A stretch of 64,000 bases of DNA from Dyella sp. A6 (GTDB lineage Bacteria > Pseudomonadota > Gammaproteobacteria > Xanthomonadales > Rhodanobacteraceae), in the NCBI RefSeq assembly GCF_036320485.1, contig NZ_CP132911.1, positions 1,240,001 through 1,304,000 of the forward strand, in the 5' to 3' direction. The position numbers were made by a program, and so were the translations under genes. Under the pieces are notes generated by a model. That model did not search any database and was not told where the DNA came from. It saw nothing but the letters and a program-made list of their open reading frames with translations. Below, one piece after another: positions 55,648-64,000 of this stretch; position 1 is the stretch's first letter; every line of letters starts with the position of its first letter.

Positions 55648-56261
55648 CCGCTCGGGCCGTCCAGCGCCGCGGCCAGGCCATGACAGTCGGCGAAGTGCCA
55701 GTCGGCCAGTTCGGGCCAGCGGTTGTCGGGCAGGTTCACCAGTATGGCCCGCGCACCGACGGCACGGGCGCAGGCCAGGTCGTAGGCGTAGTCGCCGACC
55801 ATGGTCAGACTGCCGGGTTCGATGGCCCAGCCCGCGGCCAGCCGCTGCAGGCCGGCCGAGTCGGGTTTGGGCGAGGCGTCCTCGCGGCCCAGCACGTCGG
55901 CGGGGCGGAAGCAGTCGGCCAGGCCGATCGCCTGCAGCGAAATCAATGCCAGTTCGCGCAGGTTGCGGGTAAGGATGCCCAGCCGGCAGCCGCGTGCCGC
56001 GAGCGCGCGGACCAGATTCACCGCACCCGCGGCAGGGCGTGACGCATGCGCCAGTTCGCGCTCGTGTTCCAGCAGCCAGGCGCGCTTGGCCTCGGCTTCG
56101 TGAGCGGGCAGGGCGGCGATGTGGGCGAGGATGTCCTCGTCGTCGCGAATCGCCAGTGCGCGCCGGATCGCGGCAAAGTCGTGCACGGCGACGGTCAGCG
56201 TGCCGTCCAGGTCGAACACCCAGTGGCGTGCGCTGGCGAGCGTGTGCGGCGAAGTCGGCAT
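55635..56261 (-). CDS. HAD-family phosphatase (subfamily IA)
   Basis: A 208-residue HAD hydrolase. Motif I is FDLDGTLT (nucleophile Asp with a second Asp two residues on), motif II is the Thr in LGILTRN, motif III the Lys in DASPKPDSAGL, and motif IV MVGDYAYDLACARAVGA. A helical cap (HIAALPAHEAEAKRAWLLEHE) marks subfamily IA, like phosphoglycolate phosphatase, but the substrate is not known. GGAG 9 nt upstream selects ATG 56261; further in-frame starts at 56288 and 56330 lie in the region of the tRNA-Leu terminator. Confidence 0.9.
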   Translation of the reverse strand: MPTSPHTLASARHWVFDLDGTLTVAVHDFAAIRRALAIRDDEDILAHIAALPAHEAEAKRAWLLEHERELAHASRPAAGAVNLVRALAARGCRLGILTRNLRELALISLQAIGLADCFRPADVLGREDASPKPDSAGLQRLAAGWAIEPGSLTMVGDYAYDLACARAVGARAILVNLPDNRWPELADWHFADCHGLAAALDGPSGQAN

Positions 56262-56305
56262 CGACGGATTCTCCACCGGCGCGAACATGAATCCCGAAAA
56301 CGACA

Positions 56306-56327
56306 AAGCCCGCATCGCTGCAGGCTT
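56306..56327 (-). terminator. tRNA-Leu terminator
   Basis: A 9-bp stem with one mismatch (AAGCC-t-GCA with TGC-g-GGCTT on the minus strand), followed after a few bases by TTTT, just past the tRNA 3' end. Confidence 0.7.
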
Positions 56328-56337
56328 CATCTACAAT

Positions 56338-56422
<85 letters not shown>

Positions 56423-56562
56423 AGGTGGTTCACGTCGCGACCGGTGGTCTGCGTGAGCCGCGTAGAGTAGGGACCTCCTGCTACCTTGTCAACACCAATT
56501 TCGAAAACATTTCATTCGGCCTTGCGCGACACTTGGCGCAAGGCTCTCCACAAGGCAATTCA

Positions 56563-59145
56563 GTGACCAGAAAAACCAGACAGGACAGCGGTGTGGCGCG
56601 GACAGGCAAGACGCCCGCCGGCAAGCCATCGAAACGGAACGCGCGCAAGGCGGACAAGAACAACCTGCGCGACCCGCACGCCGAGCGCGAAGCCCAACGC
56701 TACGAGCGGCCGATTCCCAGCCGCGAGGCGATCCTGGGTCTGCTGGAAGCACGCGGCGAACTGCTGACCGAGGCGCGTATCGCCGAGGCGCTGGAACTGC
56801 ACGATGCCTACGAGGTGGGCGCGCTGCACAAGCGACTGGGTGCGATGGTGCGCGACGGCCAGTTGCTGCTCGGCCGGCGCGGCGGCTATGCCCCGGCGCA
56901 GAAGCTGGACCTGATTCCGGGTGTGGTGCTGGCCAATGCCGAGGGTTACGGCTTCCTGCGTCCGGACGAAGGCGGCGATGACCTGTACCTGTCGCCGCAA
57001 CAGATGCGCACCGTGCTGCATGGCGACCGCGTGCTGGCCAGCGTGGTCGGCCTGGACCGGCGCGGCCGTCGTCAGGGAGCGATCGTCGAGGTGCTGGAAC
57101 GACGCTCGCCGCGCCTGGTCGGACGGGTGGTGACCGAGAACGGCGTGACCCTGGTGGCACCCGACGACCGGCGCATGCACCTGGATGTGATGATTCCGCC
57201 GGGGCAGACCCAGGACGCGCGAGCCGGGCAGATCGTGGTGGCTGAAATCACCGATCCGCCCACGTTCCATCGCGGTCCGTTGGGCCGCATCGTGTCGGTG
57301 CTGGGTGAGCGCCTGCAGCCATCGCTGCTGGTGGAAATGGCGATCGCCAGCTACGACCTGCCGCACGAGTGGCCGAAGGCCGTGCTCGACGAAGCCGCGC
57401 AGGTGGAGCCGCAGGTGACGGCGGCCGAATGCGAAGGCCGCATCGACCTGCGCAAGCTGCCGCTGGTGACCATCGATGGCGCCGACGCGCGCGACTTCGA
57501 CGACGCGGTGTACGCCGAGCCGAAGCGTGGCGGCGGTTGGCGCCTGGTGGTGGCGATCGCCGACGTTTCCCATTACGTGCGCGTCGACAGCGCGCTGGAC
57601 CGCGAAGCCTACGAGCGCAGCACGTCCACCTATTTCCCCGGCTTCGTGGTGCCGATGCTGCCGGAGACCTTGTCCAACGGCATCTGCTCGCTCAACCCGA
57701 AGGTGGATCGCCTGTGCATGGTCTGCGACATGCAGGTGGGCAGCGACGGCGATGTGGTCAAGTCGAAGTTCTATGCGGCCGTGATGCGCTCGCATGCACG
57801 GCTTACCTACGACAAGGTGTGGCAGGTCATCGGCCTGGACGATGCGGACGCACGGCACGAGGTGGCCGACGTGTTGCCGCAGCTGGAGAACCTGCACGCG
57901 TTGTACAAGGCGATGGCGGCGCAGCGTCGCCGGCGCGGCGCGATCGATTTCGAGACGCCGGAGGTGAAGTTCCGCCTAGACCAGCGTGGCGAGGTGGAAT
58001 CGGCCGGTGCCACCGTGCGCAACGATGCGCACAAGCTGATCGAGGAATGCATGATCGCCGCCAACGTGCAGGCGGCACTGTTCCTGGAAAAGAAGAAGAT
58101 TCCCGCGCTGTTCCGCGCGCACGAGCCGCCGCCGGCCGAAAAGTACGAAGACGTGCAGCAGTTCCTGCGCGAGTTCAAGCTGCGCCTGCCGCCGCTGGAA
58201 GACGTGACGCCCGGTGACTTCGCCGACGTGCTGAGGCTGGTGAAGGATCGTCCCGAACGCGAGCTGATCCAGAGCGTGCTGCTGCGCGCGCAGAGCATGG
58301 CGGCGTACCAGCCGGACAATCGCGGCCACTTCGGGCTGGCGCTGACCGCCTACGCACACTTCACCTCGCCGATCCGCCGCTATCCGGACCTGCTGGTGCA
58401 CCGGGCCATCCGCTACGCGATCGGGCGTGGCAAGCCGGCCGGTTACACCTACAGCCCCACGCAGATGGCGGCCATGGCGGTGCACTGCTCACAGCGCGAG
58501 CGTCGCGCCGAGGAAGCCGAGCGCGACGTCGATGAGCGCTTCAAGTGCGCCTGGATGGCCAAGCACGTGGGCGAGAGCTTCGACGGCACGGTCACCGGCG
58601 TCACTTCGTTCGGGTTGTTCGTTGAGCTGGACGAGTCGAAGGTGTCCGGCCTGGTCCACATCAGCCAGCTCAGCAACGACTACTACCACTTCGATCCGCA
58701 GCGTCACCTGTTGAAGGGCGAGCGGACGGGCAAGCAGTACCGGCTTGGCGACCACGTGCGCGTGCAGGTGCTGCGCGCCAGCCTGGAGGATCGCAAGATC
58801 GACTTCCGCTTGGTGGCTCCGCGTGCGAGTGCGCCGGCCGCAAGCGATGGGCGCAAGGCGTTCGACTACGCCGCCGCGGGCGAACGTTATTCGCTGCCCA
58901 AGCGTGCGGGTAGCCGGGCGGCGGACGATCGGGCATCGCCGCACGGGCGTCGTACAGGCGATAATCCGTCGCCGGATGCGCGTGCATTCCGCGGCGGCAA
59001 GTCGGCGTCACCGAAGCCCGGGAAGGGTGCGGCCCGATCCTCGCGTGCATCGGGCAGTGCGCCACCGAAGCGCGGCAAGGCCGCCGCGCCGACATCGAAC
59101 AAACCGAGCGGCCGCAAGCCGAAGCAACCGAAAGGCAGGACATGA
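56563..59145 (+). CDS. rnr: Ribonuclease R
   Basis: An 860-residue 3'-5' exoribonuclease that degrades structured RNA. Domains in order: a basic N-terminal region, a winged helix (SREAILGLLEARGELLTEARI), cold-shock domains, the RNB catalytic domain with the metal-binding Asp cluster in DGADARDFDDAV and the stretch AYAHFTSPIRRYPDLLVHR, an S1 domain (FDGTVTGVTSFGLFVELDE), and a Lys/Arg/Gly-rich tail of about 90 residues. The start is GTG 56563 with AAGG 8 nt upstream; longer in-frame versions would run back into the tRNA-Leu gene. It overlaps rlmB by 4 bp. Confidence 0.95.
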   Translation: MTRKTRQDSGVARTGKTPAGKPSKRNARKADKNNLRDPHAEREAQRYERPIPSREAILGLLEARGELLTEARIAEALELHDAYEVGALHKRLGAMVRDGQLLLGRRGGYAPAQKLDLIPGVVLANAEGYGFLRPDEGGDDLYLSPQQMRTVLHGDRVLASVVGLDRRGRRQGAIVEVLERRSPRLVGRVVTENGVTLVAPDDRRMHLDVMIPPGQTQDARAGQIVVAEITDPPTFHRGPLGRIVSVLGERLQPSLLVEMAIASYDLPHEWPKAVLDEAAQVEPQVTAAECEGRIDLRKLPLVTIDGADARDFDDAVYAEPKRGGGWRLVVAIADVSHYVRVDSALDREAYERSTSTYFPGFVVPMLPETLSNGICSLNPKVDRLCMVCDMQVGSDGDVVKSKFYAAVMRSHARLTYDKVWQVIGLDDADARHEVADVLPQLENLHALYKAMAAQRRRRGAIDFETPEVKFRLDQRGEVESAGATVRNDAHKLIEECMIAANVQAALFLEKKKIPALFRAHEPPPAEKYEDVQQFLREFKLRLPPLEDVTPGDFADVLRLVKDRPERELIQSVLLRAQSMAAYQPDNRGHFGLALTAYAHFTSPIRRYPDLLVHRAIRYAIGRGKPAGYTYSPTQMAAMAVHCSQRERRAEEAERDVDERFKCAWMAKHVGESFDGTVTGVTSFGLFVELDESKVSGLVHISQLSNDYYHFDPQRHLLKGERTGKQYRLGDHVRVQVLRASLEDRKIDFRLVAPRASAPAASDGRKAFDYAAAGERYSLPKRAGSRAADDRASPHGRRTGDNPSPDARAFRGGKSASPKPGKGAARSSRASGSAPPKRGKAAAPTSNKPSGRKPKQPKGRT

Positions 59146-59888
59146 GCGAAAGTTGGATCGTCGGGATCAACCCGGTCGAGGGTGCGTTGAGCAACGACGC
59201 CGAGCGTGTGCGCGAGCTGCTGGTGGAAAACGGCCAGCGCAATCCGCGCGTGCAGGAGCTGGCCGAGCGCGCCAAGGCATTGAAGATTCCGGTGCATCAT
59301 CGGCCGCGTGAGCAGCTCGAGAAGCTGGCTGGCGCCGCGCGGCACCAGGGCGTGGCGGCGCTTTACGAAGCGCCGCCGATGGCCAGTGAGCATGACCTGC
59401 CACGCCTGCTGGAACAGGCCGGTGGCGAAGCGCTGGTGCTGGTGCTCGATGGCGTGACCGATCCGCACAACCTCGGTGCCTGTCTGCGCAGTGCCGCCGC
59501 AGCGAACGTCACCGCAGTGATCGTGCCGAAGGACCGCGCGGTCGGCCTCACCCCGGTGGTCCGGCGTGCCTCGGCCGGCGGTGCCGACCGGGTGCCGCTG
59601 CTGGCGGTCACCAACCTGGCGCGGACCCTGCGCGAGCTGAAGGACGCGGGCGTCTGGATCACCGGCCTGGCTGGCGACACGACGCAGTCGGTCTATACCC
59701 TCGACCTGAAAGGTCCGGTGGCGCTGGTGCTGGGCAGCGAGGGCGAAGGCATGCGCCGGTTGACCCGCGAGACCTGCGATTTTGTGGCGAAGATTCCCAT
59801 GCCCGGCTCGATGGAAAGCCTCAACGTTTCTGTCGCAGCCGGCGTCGTACTGTTCGAGGCCCTGCGGCAACGGAGCGCACAGCGATGA
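59142..59888 (+). CDS. rlmB: 23S rRNA (guanosine-2'-O-)-methyltransferase RlmB
   Basis: A 248-residue SPOUT methyltransferase that modifies G2251 in the peptidyl-transferase P-loop. The N-terminal substrate-binding domain (ESWIVGINPVEGALSNDAER) is followed by the knotted domain with motif 1 DGVTDPHNLGACLRSAAAA, motif 2 LVLGSEGEGMRRLT and motif 3 IPMPGSMESLNVSVAAGV. The rnr-rlmB order is the same as in E. coli. Its ATG overlaps the rnr stop codon, and its own stop overlaps the next ATG. Confidence 0.96.
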   Translation: MSESWIVGINPVEGALSNDAERVRELLVENGQRNPRVQELAERAKALKIPVHHRPREQLEKLAGAARHQGVAALYEAPPMASEHDLPRLLEQAGGEALVLVLDGVTDPHNLGACLRSAAAANVTAVIVPKDRAVGLTPVVRRASAGGADRVPLLAVTNLARTLRELKDAGVWITGLAGDTTQSVYTLDLKGPVALVLGSEGEGMRRLTRETCDFVAKIPMPGSMESLNVSVAAGVVLFEALRQRSAQR

Positions 59889-60160
59889 CCTTCTTCTGGT
59901 ACGACTGGGCCGGTTATGCCGGCGTGCTGCTGGTGCTGCTGGCGTATTTCCTGCTGCAGGCCCACAAGCTGCACGGCAACCGGCTGACCTACCAGCTGAT
60001 GAATATCCTGGGCGCGCTGGGCGTGATGCTGTCCCTGCTGTTCGGCCGGTTCAACTGGCCCGCCTTCCTGATGCAGGTGGCCTGGCTGCTGATCGGCATC
60101 TACGGCGTCGCGCGTGGCATGCAGAAACGGCGCGAACTCAAGGAAAAGACGCCCGAATGA
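59885..60160 (+). CDS. CBU_0592-like small membrane protein
   Basis: A 91-residue protein with three predicted membrane helices (about residues 8-25, 34-53 and 58-77). It has the family pattern DWAGYAGVLLVLLAYFLLQ and NRLTYQLMNILGALGVML, ending in a basic tail. Proteins of this type are annotated CBU_0592 family; function unknown. The ATGA overlap with rlmB makes it the third gene of the rnr operon. The next gene, phoU, is convergent. Confidence 0.82.
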   Translation: MTFFWYDWAGYAGVLLVLLAYFLLQAHKLHGNRLTYQLMNILGALGVMLSLLFGRFNWPAFLMQVAWLLIGIYGVARGMQKRRELKEKTPE

Positions 60161-60218
60161 TGGCGTAGGCCATCAGGCCGGAGCTGGCCTGATGGCACGA
60201 TGAGACTGACCTGCAGGT

Positions 60219-60956
60219 TCAGCTTTCGCGATCGCCGAGGTTGGGCATGGGCATGCCCGGGTTGGCGGTCAGGTCGCGCTTGACGCGCTGCTTGTCCAGC
60301 GGCTCGCCCTTGACCTGGAACCAGACGTTCTCGGCGATGTTGGTGGCGTGGTCGCCGATGCGCTCGATGTTCTTGGCCATGAACAGCAGGTGCGTGCACG
60401 GCGTGATGTTACGCGGGTCTTCCATCATGTAGGTGAGCAGCTGGCGGAAGTAGCCGGTGTAGGCCTCGTCCAGGTCCGCATCGTCCTTCCATACCTCGTA
60501 GGCGCGGTCGGCATCGCCGTCACGGTAGGCGCCCAGCACCCCGCGTACTTCCTCGGCGGCCAGTTCGGCCAGGTGCGCCAGGCCGCCGGTCGGGGCGATC
60601 GGGGCGACCATCGACAGCGGGATCGAGCGCTTGGCCACGTTGGCGGCGTAATCGCCGATGCGCTCGATGTCGGCGGCGATGCGCAGCGCGGCGAACACGT
60701 TGCGCAGGTCGCTGGCCATGGGGGCGCGCAGCGCCAGCAGGCGCACCACGTCGTGGCTGATTTCCTGCTCGAGCTGGTCGATCGCGTCGTCGTTGTTCAC
60801 GACGTGCTGGGCGGCCCGTCCGTCGCGACGTTCGACGACGTCGATCGCGGCTTCAAGCTGGCTGACTGCCAGTTCGCCCATGCGCACCAGTTCGCCGGTC
60901 AGGCGGGCCAGCTCGTCGTCGTAGCTCTTGATGATGTGGTCTTTGCCGGTATTCAT
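60219..60956 (-). CDS. phoU: Phosphate-signalling protein PhoU
   Basis: A 245-residue protein made of two three-helix repeats. Each repeat carries the metal-binding ER-D motif: AADIERIGDYAANVAKRSI (first) and AKNIERIGDHATNIAENVW (second). PhoU links the PstSCAB transporter to the PhoR sensor kinase and silences the Pho regulon when phosphate is plentiful. It is the last gene of the pst operon, 41 bp after pstB. phoB and phoR are not in the window. Confidence 0.97.
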   Translation of the reverse strand: MNTGKDHIIKSYDDELARLTGELVRMGELAVSQLEAAIDVVERRDGRAAQHVVNNDDAIDQLEQEISHDVVRLLALRAPMASDLRNVFAALRIAADIERIGDYAANVAKRSIPLSMVAPIAPTGGLAHLAELAAEEVRGVLGAYRDGDADRAYEVWKDDADLDEAYTGYFRQLLTYMMEDPRNITPCTHLLFMAKNIERIGDHATNIAENVWFQVKGEPLDKQRVKRDLTANPGMPMPNLGDRES

Positions 60957-60997
60957 GGGTGCCTCGTGATCTGCTCGGTGCGGGTGGCGCGGTTGCG

Positions 60998-61819
60998 TCA
61001 GCCGAAACGGCCGGTGATGTAGTCTTCGGTCTGCTTCTTGCCGGGCTTGGTGAAGAGGACCTCGGTCTTGGAGAATTCGATCAGCTCGCCCATGTACATG
61101 AAGGCCGTGTAGTCGGACACGCGCGCTGCCTGCTGCATGTTATGGGTGACGATCACGATGGTGTAGTCGTGCTTGAGCTCCTCGATCAGCTGCTCGATGC
61201 GGCCGGTGGCGATCGGGTCCAGCGCCGAGGCGGGCTCGTCCAGCAGCAGCACGGAAGGACGCAGCGCGATGGTGCGGGCTATGCACAGCCGCTGCTGCTG
61301 GCCGCCTGACAGACCCGAGCCGATCTGGTGCAGCTTGTCCTTGACCTCGTCCCACAGCGCCGCGCGGCGCAGGGCGCTCTCGACGCGATCGTTCATGTCA
61401 GCCTTGCCGAGCTTCTCGTACAGGCGGATGCCGAACGCGATGTTGTCGTAGATCGACATCGGGAACGGTGTCGGCTTCTGGAACACCATGCCGACGCGGG
61501 CGCGCAGCAGGTTCAGGTCCACGCCGGGGCCGAGGATGTCCTTCCCGTCGAGCAGCACCGAACCTTCGGCGCGCTGGTGCGGGTACAGGTCGTAGATGCG
61601 GTTCAGCACGCGCAGCAGGGTCGACTTGCCGCAGCCGGACGGTCCGATGAAGGCCGTGACCCGGTTGGTGTGCAGCGGCATCGATACGCCGTTGATCGCC
61701 TTGTAGTCGCCGTAGTAGAACGCGAGGTCGTCGATCTTGATCTTGACCTGCTCGGGGTTGATGGAACTGGCGCTCACCACGTTGTCGGCGGCTTCGGCAA
61801 GATTGGTACTGTCATTCAT
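60998..61819 (-). CDS. pstB: Phosphate ABC transporter ATP-binding protein
   Basis: A 273-residue ABC ATPase. Landmarks are Walker [10 protein letters not shown], the Q-loop [20 protein letters not shown] typical of PstB, signature LSGGQQQRL, Walker [13 protein letters not shown] and the H-loop [19 protein letters not shown]. It powers phosphate import through PstCA. The short N-terminal extension before the ATPase domain (about 25 residues, [13 protein letters not shown]) is not conserved. Confidence 0.98.
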   Translation of the reverse strand: MNDSTNLAEAADNVVSASSINPEQVKIKIDDLAFYYGDYKAINGVSMPLHTNRVTAFIGPSGCGKSTLLRVLNRIYDLYPHQRAEGSVLLDGKDILGPGVDLNLLRARVGMVFQKPTPFPMSIYDNIAFGIRLYEKLGKADMNDRVESALRRAALWDEVKDKLHQIGSGLSGGQQQRLCIARTIALRPSVLLLDEPASALDPIATGRIEQLIEELKHDYTIVIVTHNMQQAARVSDYTAFMYMGELIEFSKTEVLFTKPGKKQTEDYITGRFG

Positions 61820-61843
61820 GGTCTTGGATTCCGGCGTGGGCGC

Positions 61844-62737
61844 TTAGTGGGTCTGGTTCGAGGTGAATTTCGACAGCGCCAGTCGTGCGAAGATGGTGAT
61901 GAGCAGCACGAAGACGGTGATCAGCAATGCCGCGGCATAAGCCAGCGCATGCGCACTGTCGAAGGGCTCATTGATGAAGGACCAGATCACGTAGGTGAGG
62001 TAGGCGACCGGCTCCCGGGTCAGGTGCCCGTCCCACACGTAGTTGGACCAGTTGACGGTGTAGATCAGCGGCGCCGTCTCGCCCATGGAAATCGCCATGG
62101 CCAGCAGGATGCCGGTCATCACGCGGCTGAAGCACGAGCGCAGGATCACCCGCATCACCACCGTGGCATGACCGGCGCCCAGCGCATAGGCCGCTTCGCG
62201 CAGTTCCGGCGCCACGCCGCGCAGAGCCAGTTCAGTGGTGCGCAGGATATACGGGATGATCATCAGCGCCAGAGTGATGCAGCCGGCCAGCATCGAGAAC
62301 TGCCAGCCCAGCCACGTCACCATGGTGATGTAGCCGAACAGACCGAACACGATGGACGGCACGCCCACCATCACGTCGGACAGGTAGCGGATCACGCGGG
62401 CGAACGGGCTGCTCTGGTACTCGGAAACGAAGATGCCGCTGAACACGCCGACCGGCGCGGCCAGGATCAGCGAGCCGACGGTCAGCGCGAAGGTGCCGAT
62501 GATCGCGTTGAGCAGACCGCCACTGACGCCGTTGGTCGGTTTGGTGAACAGCTCCAGGCTCAGTGCCGGCCAGCCGCGCTTGAGCACGGTGCCGACGATG
62601 TCGAGCAGGGCGAACGCCAGCAGCGCGAAGAACAGCCCGAACACGGTCCAGCCGATCAGGTTGTACAGACGGCGACGGCGATACAGCGCGAGGTTGGTCG
62701 TGGGCGCCGACGAAGCGGTGGGGGAAAGCGTACTCAC
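61844..62737 (-). CDS. pstA: Phosphate ABC transporter permease PstA
   Basis: A 297-residue inner membrane permease with six predicted helices and the ABC coupling EAA loop (ELREAAYALGAGHATVVMRVIL). It has the PstA-like segments GVFSGIFVSEYQSSPFARVIRYLSDVMVG (in two parts) and SMGETAPLIYTVN. It starts with GTG 62737, overlapping the pstC stop by 4 bp (GTGA), so the two permease subunits are translationally coupled. Confidence 0.96.
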   Translation of the reverse strand: MSTLSPTASSAPTTNLALYRRRRLYNLIGWTVFGLFFALLAFALLDIVGTVLKRGWPALSLELFTKPTNGVSGGLLNAIIGTFALTVGSLILAAPVGVFSGIFVSEYQSSPFARVIRYLSDVMVGVPSIVFGLFGYITMVTWLGWQFSMLAGCITLALMIIPYILRTTELALRGVAPELREAAYALGAGHATVVMRVILRSCFSRVMTGILLAMAISMGETAPLIYTVNWSNYVWDGHLTREPVAYLTYVIWSFINEPFDSAHALAYAAALLITVFVLLITIFARLALSKFTSNQTH

Positions 62738-63696
62738 AGCGTGGATATCCTGGAGACCAGCAGGCGCGCGATGCCGTTAACCAGCATCGAGATAAGGAGC
62801 AGGATCAGGCCGATCTCGGTGATGCTGTTCACCGCCATGCCGGAGGGATCCTGCAGGGCGCTGTCGAGCTGGGACACCATGAAGGCGGCCATCGTGGAGA
62901 TCGAGCTGTAGACGCGATGGGGCAGGATGTTGATGGCGTTGCCGCTGACCATCAGTACCGCCATTGTCTCGCCCAGGGCGCGCCCCAGCGCCAGGGTGCT
63001 GACGCCGATCAGCGGCAGGCGCAGGCGCGGCAGCACGATATGGCGCATCACCTCGAAACGGGTGGCGCCGGTGGCCAGGCCGGCCTCGCGCAGGGCGCGC
63101 GGCGTGGTCATCACCGCTTCGCGCATGTTCGCGGTGATCAGCGGTACCACCATCAGCGCCAGCACGATGCCCGAGGTCAGCAGGCCGTAGCCATTGCGGG
63201 TCGGCGGCGCAAAGAACGGAATGAAGCCCAGCACCTTGGACAGGAACGGGTAGAGATGCTTGGAGGCGAACGGGATCAATACCACGTAACCCCACAGGCC
63301 GAACACGACGCTGGGTACCGAGGCGAGCAGCTCGACCAGCAGCGAGGCCGGCTGGCGCAGGCGCGCAGGCACGGCTTCGGCAAGGAACACGGCGGCGCCC
63401 AGGCCGATCGGAATCGCCAGCAGCAGGGCGATCAGCGAGCTGGCCAGGGTGCCCACGATCAGGAACAGGATGCCGAACGACGCGCCGGGCATTACTTCGG
63501 CGCCGCGGACAGTGACGGCATCGCCGTACTGGTTGCCCAGGTTCCATGAACTCTGGGTCAGGAAATCCAGGCCGTTGAAGTGGATCGCCGGCCAGGCGTT
63601 GTAGAACAGGAATGCGATCAGCGCACCGATCGAGAGGGGAATCACCGCGGCAAACATGGCCACGAAGATGCGAAAAGGTCCGCCTGCATGTCGCAT
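62734..63696 (-). CDS. pstC: Phosphate ABC transporter permease PstC
   Basis: A 320-residue permease, the partner of PstA. It has six helices, the sequence LLVELLASVPSVVFGLWGYVVL, the EAA loop (ALREAGLATGATRFEVMRHIVLP) and LGRALGETMAVLMVSGN. The ATG at 63696 is preferred; the TTG at 63726 would sit at the predicted transcription start of the promoter just upstream. Residues about 20-40 form the first membrane helix. Confidence 0.94.
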   Translation of the reverse strand: MRHAGGPFRIFVAMFAAVIPLSIGALIAFLFYNAWPAIHFNGLDFLTQSSWNLGNQYGDAVTVRGAEVMPGASFGILFLIVGTLASSLIALLLAIPIGLGAAVFLAEAVPARLRQPASLLVELLASVPSVVFGLWGYVVLIPFASKHLYPFLSKVLGFIPFFAPPTRNGYGLLTSGIVLALMVVPLITANMREAVMTTPRALREAGLATGATRFEVMRHIVLPRLRLPLIGVSTLALGRALGETMAVLMVSGNAINILPHRVYSSISTMAAFMVSQLDSALQDPSGMAVNSITEIGLILLLISMLVNGIARLLVSRISTL

Positions 63697-63733
63697 GTCA
63701 GGGAGCGTCCAGGTAAAGGGGTGCAATGGTCAC

Positions 63734-63739
63734 ATTATA
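63734..63739 (-). promoter_or_regulatory. -10 box of a pstC promoter
   Basis: TATAAT (within TATATAATG) on the minus strand, predicting a start near 63727. It would allow pstCAB-phoU to be transcribed apart from pstS. No PHO box was recognised in the short upstream stretch and no clear -35 is present. Confidence 0.5.
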
Positions 63740-63815
63740 TATGGCGCATCGCAGCGAATGGACCGATACCGCATCCTTGAACAGTGCAAATGAATTCCGG
63801 AACCGGGAGGCAAGC

Positions 63816-63849
63816 CTGCCGCCGTGCCCGCGAGGGGCGACGGCGGCAG
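63816..63849 (-). terminator. Hairpin after pstS
   Basis: A 10-bp perfect stem CTGCCGCCGT/ACGGCGGCAG with a 14-nt loop, 19 bp past the pstS stop codon and without a T-tract. Such structures often lower expression of the membrane genes relative to the abundant binding protein PstS. Confidence 0.6.
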
Positions 63850-63868
63850 GGGACATCTTACGCCGCGA

Positions 63869-64000
63869 TCAGTGGATTTCGGCGATCTGCTTCATCGTCA
63901 GCGCACGGGCCGACGGGGGCAGCGGCAGGAAGTTGACCTGCTTCAGGTACTGCATGGAGTTGCCGCCCTTCTCGTTCACGGCCCAGTTCAGGAAGTCGCG
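63869..64000 (-). CDS. pstS: Phosphate-binding protein PstS, C-terminal part (cut by window end)
   Basis: Open on the minus strand from the window edge to TGA at 63871-63869, giving the last 43 residues of a protein (RDFLNWAVNEKGGN... ending MKQIAEIH). The pattern of an F-x-N-W-A-x-x-x-G-G helix followed by a LPLPPSA stretch matches the C-terminus of PstS, and pstC follows directly. The periplasmic protein binds phosphate and delivers it to PstCA. Confidence 0.85.
   Translation of the reverse strand, partial: RDFLNWAVNEKGGNSMQYLKQVNFLPLPPSARALTMKQIAEIH

Overview
The window comes from a high-GC gammaproteobacterium. Gene content points to the Xanthomonadales, most likely Rhodanobacteraceae (Rhodanobacter, Dyella or Frateuria relatives). 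The pointers are a xanthomonad-style AhpC ([13 protein letters not shown] around the peroxidatic Cys), an AcnD/PrpF methylcitrate pathway, a miaA-hfq-hflX-hflK-hflC-DUF2065-purA block, and TACACT or TAAAAT -10 boxes close to start codons. The genus is inference; family names below rest on motifs read by eye, with no database search.

Layout. 1-10 kb: O-methyltransferase, TypA/BipA GTPase, 3-hydroxybutyrate oligomer hydrolase, cyclophilin, LacI regulator, YidB-like and GlsB-like small proteins, an aminotransferase and malate dehydrogenase. 10.3-12.8 kb: a frameshifted IS30-family element sitting inside a hairpin-rich intergenic repeat, then an orphan ParB-like gene. 12.8-27.4 kb: a MerR regulator with a doubled TipAS-like domain, then propionate metabolism (prpE, prpB, prpC, acnD, prpF). 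Interleaved with the latter are ahpCF with an OxyR-type box, a helix-turn-helix/citrate-synthase fusion divergent from prpB, and a TerC-family gene with a yybP-ykoY type (Mn2+) riboswitch. 27.8-36.1 kb: an OmpA-like porin, a pseudouridine synthase, and tdh / DUF748 / kbl on the minus strand (threonine to glycine). 36.2-43.0 kb: the conserved miaA-to-purA block, with an odd duplication at the start of purA. 43.1-51.8 kb: an accessory segment with hipBA toxin-antitoxin and a type I restriction-modification system (hsdMSR). 51.9-56.4 kb: gcvP under a tandem glycine riboswitch, a VOC protein, a HAD phosphatase and tRNA-Leu(CAG). 56.5-60.2 kb: rnr-rlmB and a small membrane protein. 60.2-64.0 kb: the pst-phoU phosphate transport operon on the minus strand, cut off inside pstS.

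How it fits together. PrpE, PrpC, AcnD, PrpF and PrpB together make a complete 2-methylcitrate cycle feeding succinate and pyruvate to the TCA cycle (mdh nearby). The HTH-citrate synthase fusion, divergent from prpB and preceded by tandem TTGATCAA palindromes, is the best candidate for a little-described regulator: a DNA-binding protein whose sensor is a citrate-synthase fold with its catalytic residues intact. In E. coli purA lies close to rnr-rlmB; here hipBA, the RM system and gcvP separate them, which marks the accessory insertion.
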